Source: Aplectana chamaeleonis
Taxonomy: Eukaryota; Nematoda; Chromadorea; Rhabditida; Cosmocercidae
NCBI GenBank assembly: GCA_029168955.1
Contig: JAPDOI010000117.1
Location: 1,277,001 to 1,341,000 of the forward strand
Length of the DNA stretch: 64,000 bases
Reading direction: 5' to 3'
The position numbers and the translations under genes were made by a program. Under the pieces are notes generated by a model. That model was not told the DNA's origin, made no database searches, and saw only the letters and a list, made by a program, of their open reading frames with translations. This document shows, piece by piece, positions 55,920 through 64,000 of this stretch (positions are counted from its first letter, which is position 1; each line of letters begins with the position of its first letter).

Positions 55920-57340
55920 CTCCTCGGTGGTTGGAGTTCTCCCTTCTTAAACTCTGACGTAGTGCATGTTCTTCAGCTTTATGTACAAATACAACGAGTC
56001 AGGGGACGGACCTTGTCTAAGTTTGAAGAACGGGGACAGGACTCCAGCTAACTAACGGACTCCATTTATTAGAGACTATGGGGCGTATGAAAAAATAGGG
56101 CAGGGTCTTGACCAGGTCCCCGCTAGACCATCAGGCAATCACGGTAGTGCGACTTCACACGGTAGCCCAGACCGTGCGCGGAGAACAGAACGTAAGTTCG
56201 AATGACTGTAATTCGATTGGAAAAACAAGACGCTAGGGATAAGTGGCTCGAATGCAGAGAGACAGACAACCTCGTTGGCAGCACGCATTGACACCAACTT
56301 GGCTGGGAGTACCTGAACGTTAGAATGATGCAGCCTCTGCGTCTGTTTCTGGAGGCTTCGGCGAACAGTTCGCGGCTCATGATGGAATCAGACGGCGACC
56401 TTCAGCCGATGAAGTCATACAGAAGTCACGAAAACTACAAACATAATACATACTCGGGCAATTTTCCAGTAGTGGCCAATCCATGATATAATTGGGTCAA
56501 TTTATTGGATTTTGAGCGGCGTCACAATTTAGCGGACGTGACAATGGCGGAGGCTGCAGGGGAAAGAATCAGGATGTGGCTAGACGATGTCATGTCTGGC
56601 TTACGGCGTAATAATGGGCTACGGTATTGGCTGGAATTGGAAACGAGTTCAGCGCCTGACTATCCAGCCGCTAATCCCCTTTCGAGGACCATATTTTGCA
56701 TGCGGCATCTGAAGTCTGCGCAGACTTCCATCTGCTCATAGAACTTAGCGGAGAGGTAATTGAATTCCTTGTAATCTTGCTCTATGTATATGCTTCCCAC
56801 GAACTTTTGGATAATAAGCTGCTATTGTTAGAGCAGGTGGCGAGTGTAGTCTTCTCGGTAATATTCTCAAAAAGTTCGTGTCAATGGGAATGGTTCAATA
56901 TGCCTCGAATAACAATTATCCAAAACCGTACCCATTCCCTACTTATACGATTAGATGTGAGACACCACATAGAGCATTATTGCCACGATAGCCATCATAT
57001 GTCAGTTTTAAGTTGCAGTTTTTTCTTTAAAACGATTGCCACGAGCAAGTCAGATTCTAGCTAGAAAAAGTGGGCCGCACGAAATACGCAGCGGCATAGG
57101 CCATGCTGGGTAAGAGCTGACTGTCAACGCCTTCGCCTCCATCAAATTGTAAGGCATAATACAACAACGCTGTCGCGACGGAGAGCCACTTTGCCCTCCC
57201 ATTGCATCGGGGTTCAGAAGAATGGGAGGACTGCCGTTTGGATTTTGGTGACATTCGGTAGACAGGGTTGAGCACGCTATGCTCACTATAAATCGACACT
57301 GCCACAGCGGGATTTCTGAGAACACATCTAGCCCACAAGT
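55920..57340. other. Unassigned stretch with weak coding hints
   Basis: On the minus strand near 57180-57060 a hydrophobic frame (ATALLYYALQFDGGEG, MAYAAAYFVRPTFSS, stop) and near 56325-56220 another (VLPAKLVSMRAANEVV, PLIPSVLFFQSNY) look protein-like. Their splice phases do not connect to the membrane protein exons. I leave them unassigned. Confidence 0.25.
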
Positions 57341-57347
57341 TCTGCTT

Positions 57348-58417
57348 ACAAGGGAAGTGTTTAGAGTGGTAAACGCACCTGCTAAAACGACTAGTATGGT
57401 TAGTATCTTTAGAGGCTCAATAGTAAAACTGCGCAGTATCCAGCCCCGAGCTGCAGGTTCCAAGAGCTTACAAGCTAAAAAGGTAGTTTTTGTGCCTTTT
57501 GTACCCTCCAAAAAAGACATCTTTCGAAAATTCGTAAACGGACCCCATAAATGTGTTTAGCGCCCAAAACTACCCCCCTGAGCGAAATTTGGGTAAAGGC
57601 GCATTTTCCATACTTTGTGCAGACTGACAGCGTTTTGGACTTGTACGGATTTTCGGTTGGGCCGAATATTTATACCGATTAGAGGGCTCTGGAAGCGTTT
57701 TAGAAAAACGTTCCAGATTTGACTTGAAATTCTCCAGGGGTTTTTTTGGGGCGCTGATTACGAATCTGTAGTTTATCAGTCGATTTTCCAAAGTTTTCGG
57801 CTAATTTCGTTCAAAGCTTCCCAACCGGGGAAAATTTCGAGGGAAAAACGCCATTTTCGAGATTTCCGGAGTGCTACGGTAGATATTGCTCAAATTGTGC
57901 CTCTGGGGGTTATTTGGTGTGGTGAACACGAATCTGGAGTCCGTTTATCGATTTTTTGCTAATTACGGTAGATTACGGTGAATATACGGTAGTTTGGTCA
58001 AAATCTCAGATTTTACTCAAAACTTGTATACGGGGGTTTTTGGGGTGGAGAATACGAATTTAACGTCCGTTTGTCGATTTTCAAAATACTAAGATGGCTT
58101 TTGCCCCCTAAATGACATGTTACCTACCGTAACCTACAGTAAACCTCGGAACTTCGACAAATGGACTCCAGATTCGTGTTCATCACCCTAGATTACCCCT
58201 GCATACAAGTTTTGGGCTTAATCCGAGAAAATTTTTTGAAACTTGCAAAAAATGCCTGATGGGTTGCCTTTTCGCGCGGCTTAAAAAATGCTCATAACTT
58301 GTTCGAACCTGCAGCTCGGGGCGGGACACTGCGTATTTTTACTATTGAGTCAGAGGAGACCCTAACGATACTAGTCGCATTCGCAGACACGTTTACCACT
58401 CTAAACACTTCCCTTGT
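57348..58417. mobile_element. TACCGTAACCTAC-family element, copy 5, with clear terminal repeats
   Basis: The left end ACAAGGGAAGTGTTTAGAGT then GGTAAACGC mirrors the right end GTTTACCACTCTAAACACTT then CCCTTGT. Next to these ends lie ACGACTAGTATGGTTAGTAT and its inverse. The 1070-base element is the best-defined copy of the family and has no transposase. Confidence 0.7.
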
Positions 58418-59728
58418 TATACAACAAAAATTTCGCCAATCAATACCCATCAGTTTTGCGTCGCGTATCGACCTCGAGTTGGAGGCAAATCGACCAATTC
58501 TGCGAGCTTTCAGAGAAATGTGCACCTTCGGTCTTCCGAAACTACGATCGCTCCCTTAGGAATTACAGTACAACTGGTGGCTGTCGACACTCCTCCAGGA
58601 ACGACAAAGAAGCTCACTGACTATCAGGTTGACCATAACCCTCAATTAACCAAATGTAACTGGTATCTCTAGATCTAGGAGAGGCGGATACCGCGTGGAG
58701 TTTGAACTGTGAGTTGTGAACGCCCATCCTTACACAATGCTGAAATCCGAGAACCCTTGCAAAAAAGGCAAGTGTTTGTGCCCTATTTTCGTGAGTTCGT
58801 TTATTTTTTAAACAGCCTACTTTATGGTTTGATGCCAAAAAAATCCGAACTTTTTCTTTTCTGCCACTAAAATGCTGTACACTAGGGTTTCCCGACAATG
58901 CAAGTTCAGCAGTAATCACACCTTCCCCCCCAAAAAAAAGTAGTCGGTTCCAATGACGATTCATTTGGGAATGCGTCCATACTTCTGAAGCCCGTTGTAC
59001 TACTTGGGCAGCTATGTAGGATGGGGCTTTGATGACTGACTACACGGAAAGTAGCCGATCAGAAAATTTCGGCTGTATGGACAGTTCTGAGAACTCAAAC
59101 TGATCAGTCCCCTAGAAGTGGTTTGAAACTGGAGTTCAATGTTTTCGTGCATTCCACGAAAATGAATGAGAAACTTTGTGGAAAAGATTAGGTATTTCAG
59201 AGGTTGTGATGCATGAAATGGTTCTTTAATAATTACACAAACTTCAACTTCAGCGTTATGAATTTGTGAATGGGTCTGTCTCAGTGGAAAGATCCACCCT
59301 GCTATTTGTACTGTGATTAGGAAGGAAACAATAGCAGGTTTCCCAGTAAGGAATATAGTGAAGTGTGAACGCAGCTGGTTTAGCAGGAATCGTGACCCTC
59401 TTCCTCTTATCAACCTATTATTGGTACTTGCTAGCGCCTTTTTCCGCACGACAGACTTTGACAACTCCTCAGACGTCAACTGTAGGTTTTCATTTGCAAC
59501 ATTATGCTCATTATGCTGCTTGTTGAGGAGGGACAGACAGTCATGAATAATAACAATGAGCGCTTTCAATTAGTGCCACTATATATAGCGGCCCTTCAAG
59601 CAGGTGTTGACTTGCAGCCATAATCACTGGTTCACTAAGAACCCCGAAACATTACAGACAAAATGCTATGAACTTACAAGAAGAATGAATGAATTGGGCA
59701 AAATACACACGGTATGTCACAAGCTTAC
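58418..59728. other. Region without a confident feature
   Basis: Minus-strand frames at 58964-58614 and 59569-59012 are open for 116 and 185 codons but are AT-rich and lack a recognisable domain. Bases 59634-59570 could continue the exon at 59729-59921 in phase (EPVIMAASQHLLEG-PLYIVA), which is weak support for a gene running leftward. Confidence 0.3.
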
Positions 59729-59921
59729 CCGGGGAAGAATGACATTCCGTAACCAATTAGCGTGGCGTCCTGGAGATTTTTACAGAATAAGAATATAAGT
59801 ATGGTGACGAAATTTGTGCAGCTGAGCATTTTGATAGATATGAAGTCACCGAGACTCAAAATCAATAACACGATAGCAAAGCAGAATGATGAGTAGATAT
59901 AGAAATTGAAATGTTTGTTTC
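59729..59921 (-). CDS. Candidate exon with two hydrophobic spans, possible N-terminal part of the membrane protein
   Basis: Bounded by a tctctag acceptor and a GTAAGC donor. It reads KHFNFYIYSSFCFAIVLLIL, SLGDFISIKMLSCTNF and VTILIFLFCKNLQDATLI, that is two likely membrane spans. It is on the same strand as the exons at 54763-55391, 4.3 kb upstream, and might supply TM1-TM2 of the same receptor. The intervening exons were not found, and AT-rich DNA can mimic hydrophobic peptides. Confidence 0.3.
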
Positions 59922-60956
59922 CTAGAGAAGAAAACTATTAACTCCGTTGCCCGTTACACGTCTAGTCGACCAAGTCTTGGAGCTTCTGCTTCGACCGTCT
60001 GCTGTCCATATTTTCTTCCTATTGGCATGAGCTACCATGATTACTTTCTTCACATCATGCGGCTACGCGGTCGGATACGCGAAAAGGTTGGTATTTAAGA
60101 CAGCTTCAGTATTAGACGGTACAAACCAAGGTCGTTCTCAACGGCTGGACCCTGTTCATGCTGTGCCACAGTTACTATTTAGTTGCTTACTCTTTTAGTT
60201 GTTACTGGTACACTCCTGCCTCAAATTATAGGTATACAATACCGCCCACGAAACGTGTCCAAAAGCGCGTCGCCGATGCAATTTTCCGTCCGCGACGGAA
60301 AAACACGACGAAAACGTCAAAAGCATTCAGAATGAACATCTCGAGAATCTGAAAACATCATTCGATTCGACTCGTCGCCCTGATTTCGGAAATGTTTTTA
60401 AACTTCAGAAAAACTCAAGTCTTGATCTACTTATAACCCATTTTCTCTCGAGAAGGAAAAATCTTTCAGAGTGAGTATTTTTGAATTCTGAGAAGACCAT
60501 TCGCTTCGCTTCGCCGAGCTGATGGGAAATATGTATTGTTTTTATAATAAAAACGAATTCTGACCTACTTACGACCTATTCACCGTCCGAGAAGTCGAAT
60601 TTTCAAAGATTTGATATGATTTGAAACTATTTCACTCCAAACAATTGGTATCGCATTGTTGAGGTGAAAAAATGTGTTCATATTTGGAAAAGACGCAAGT
60701 TTCAGCCTGTTTTTTGGCTAGTTAAGGGCGAACTCCACCCTGACCTCGCTAATTACCTTTGGTTCTCGCCCTAATTACATATAGTGCGTTCTCGAGAGAA
60801 TCCACTGCAGCCAGCCGAAAAACTGGTAGTAGCATTTTTCACAACTGATAAAATAAAGACAATCCTGGACACATTTTCATTTATTGTGGCAGCCGAGAAA
60901 CACCAATGGCATTGAACTTAATACTGTCTCCGCAAAAGCAGGACTGATTCATTGTT
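59922..60956. other. No recognisable feature
   Basis: Short ORFs only. It forms the left flank of the large inverted repeat; I could not see its exact outer boundary. Confidence 0.4.

Positions 60957-64000
<3,044 letters not shown>

Noticed and set aside
58614..58964. A 116-codon minus-strand frame
   Set aside because: Irregular composition, no motif and no convincing splice links.
59012..59569. A 185-codon minus-strand frame as a complete gene
   Set aside because: It has no recognisable domain and could not be joined in phase to the nearby hydrophobic exon; parts may be intronic.

Overview
The window is nuclear DNA from a nematode, probably a rhabditid-type worm outside the best-studied Caenorhabditis species. 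The evidence is a class I PI3-kinase gene whose C-terminal half closely follows Caenorhabditis AGE-1, many introns of only 46-70 bases, GT-AG junctions in consistent phase, and an RTE-type LINE. The splice acceptors are varied (tcag, ttag, gcag, ccag, even aag) rather than the rigid TTTTCAG of C. elegans.

Two genes on the + strand fill the left 70%. Bases 273-10807 hold a seven-exon gene for Mediator subunit 8 (mdt-8/MED8, 239 codons). After a 633-base gap, bases 11441-44370 hold a 30-exon gene for the catalytic subunit of class I phosphatidylinositol 3-kinase (age-1, 1154 codons). It has adaptor-binding, Ras-binding, C2, helical and kinase domains in order, and all 29 exon phases agree. Coding sequence is only about a tenth of its 33 kb. 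Its introns are either tiny (46-116 bases) or large (up to 8 kb), and the large ones I examined are mostly mobile elements and satellite repeats. AGE-1 makes PIP3 in insulin/IGF-like signalling, while MED8 is a general Mediator head subunit, so the two are neighbours without an evident pathway link.

The right 30% (44.4-64 kb) is poor in genes. It begins with a degenerate GC-box-like minisatellite directly after the age-1 stop and continues with several foldback elements. On the minus strand, 54.1-55.4 kb, there is the 3' part of a multi-pass membrane protein gene, probably a seven-transmembrane receptor, with a possible upstream exon near 59.8 kb. The window ends in a >3 kb inverted repeat centred on a 187-base (CA)n tract.

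Mobile DNA dominates the rest. There is a nearly complete but frameshifted RTE LINE with a 15-base target duplication (34177-37413), and a jockey/CR1-like LINE remnant whose reverse transcriptase carries an in-frame deletion (21858-22997). There is also a mariner-like element collapsed into 690-base inverted arms (27526-29118), and at least seven families of palindromic MITE-like elements. Two of these have TTAA flanks (piggyBac-like) and one has a perfect 9-base duplication (Mutator-like). I found no rRNA, tRNA, CRISPR array or prokaryotic operon. All gene models come from reading splice sites and protein motifs by eye; no transcript evidence was available.
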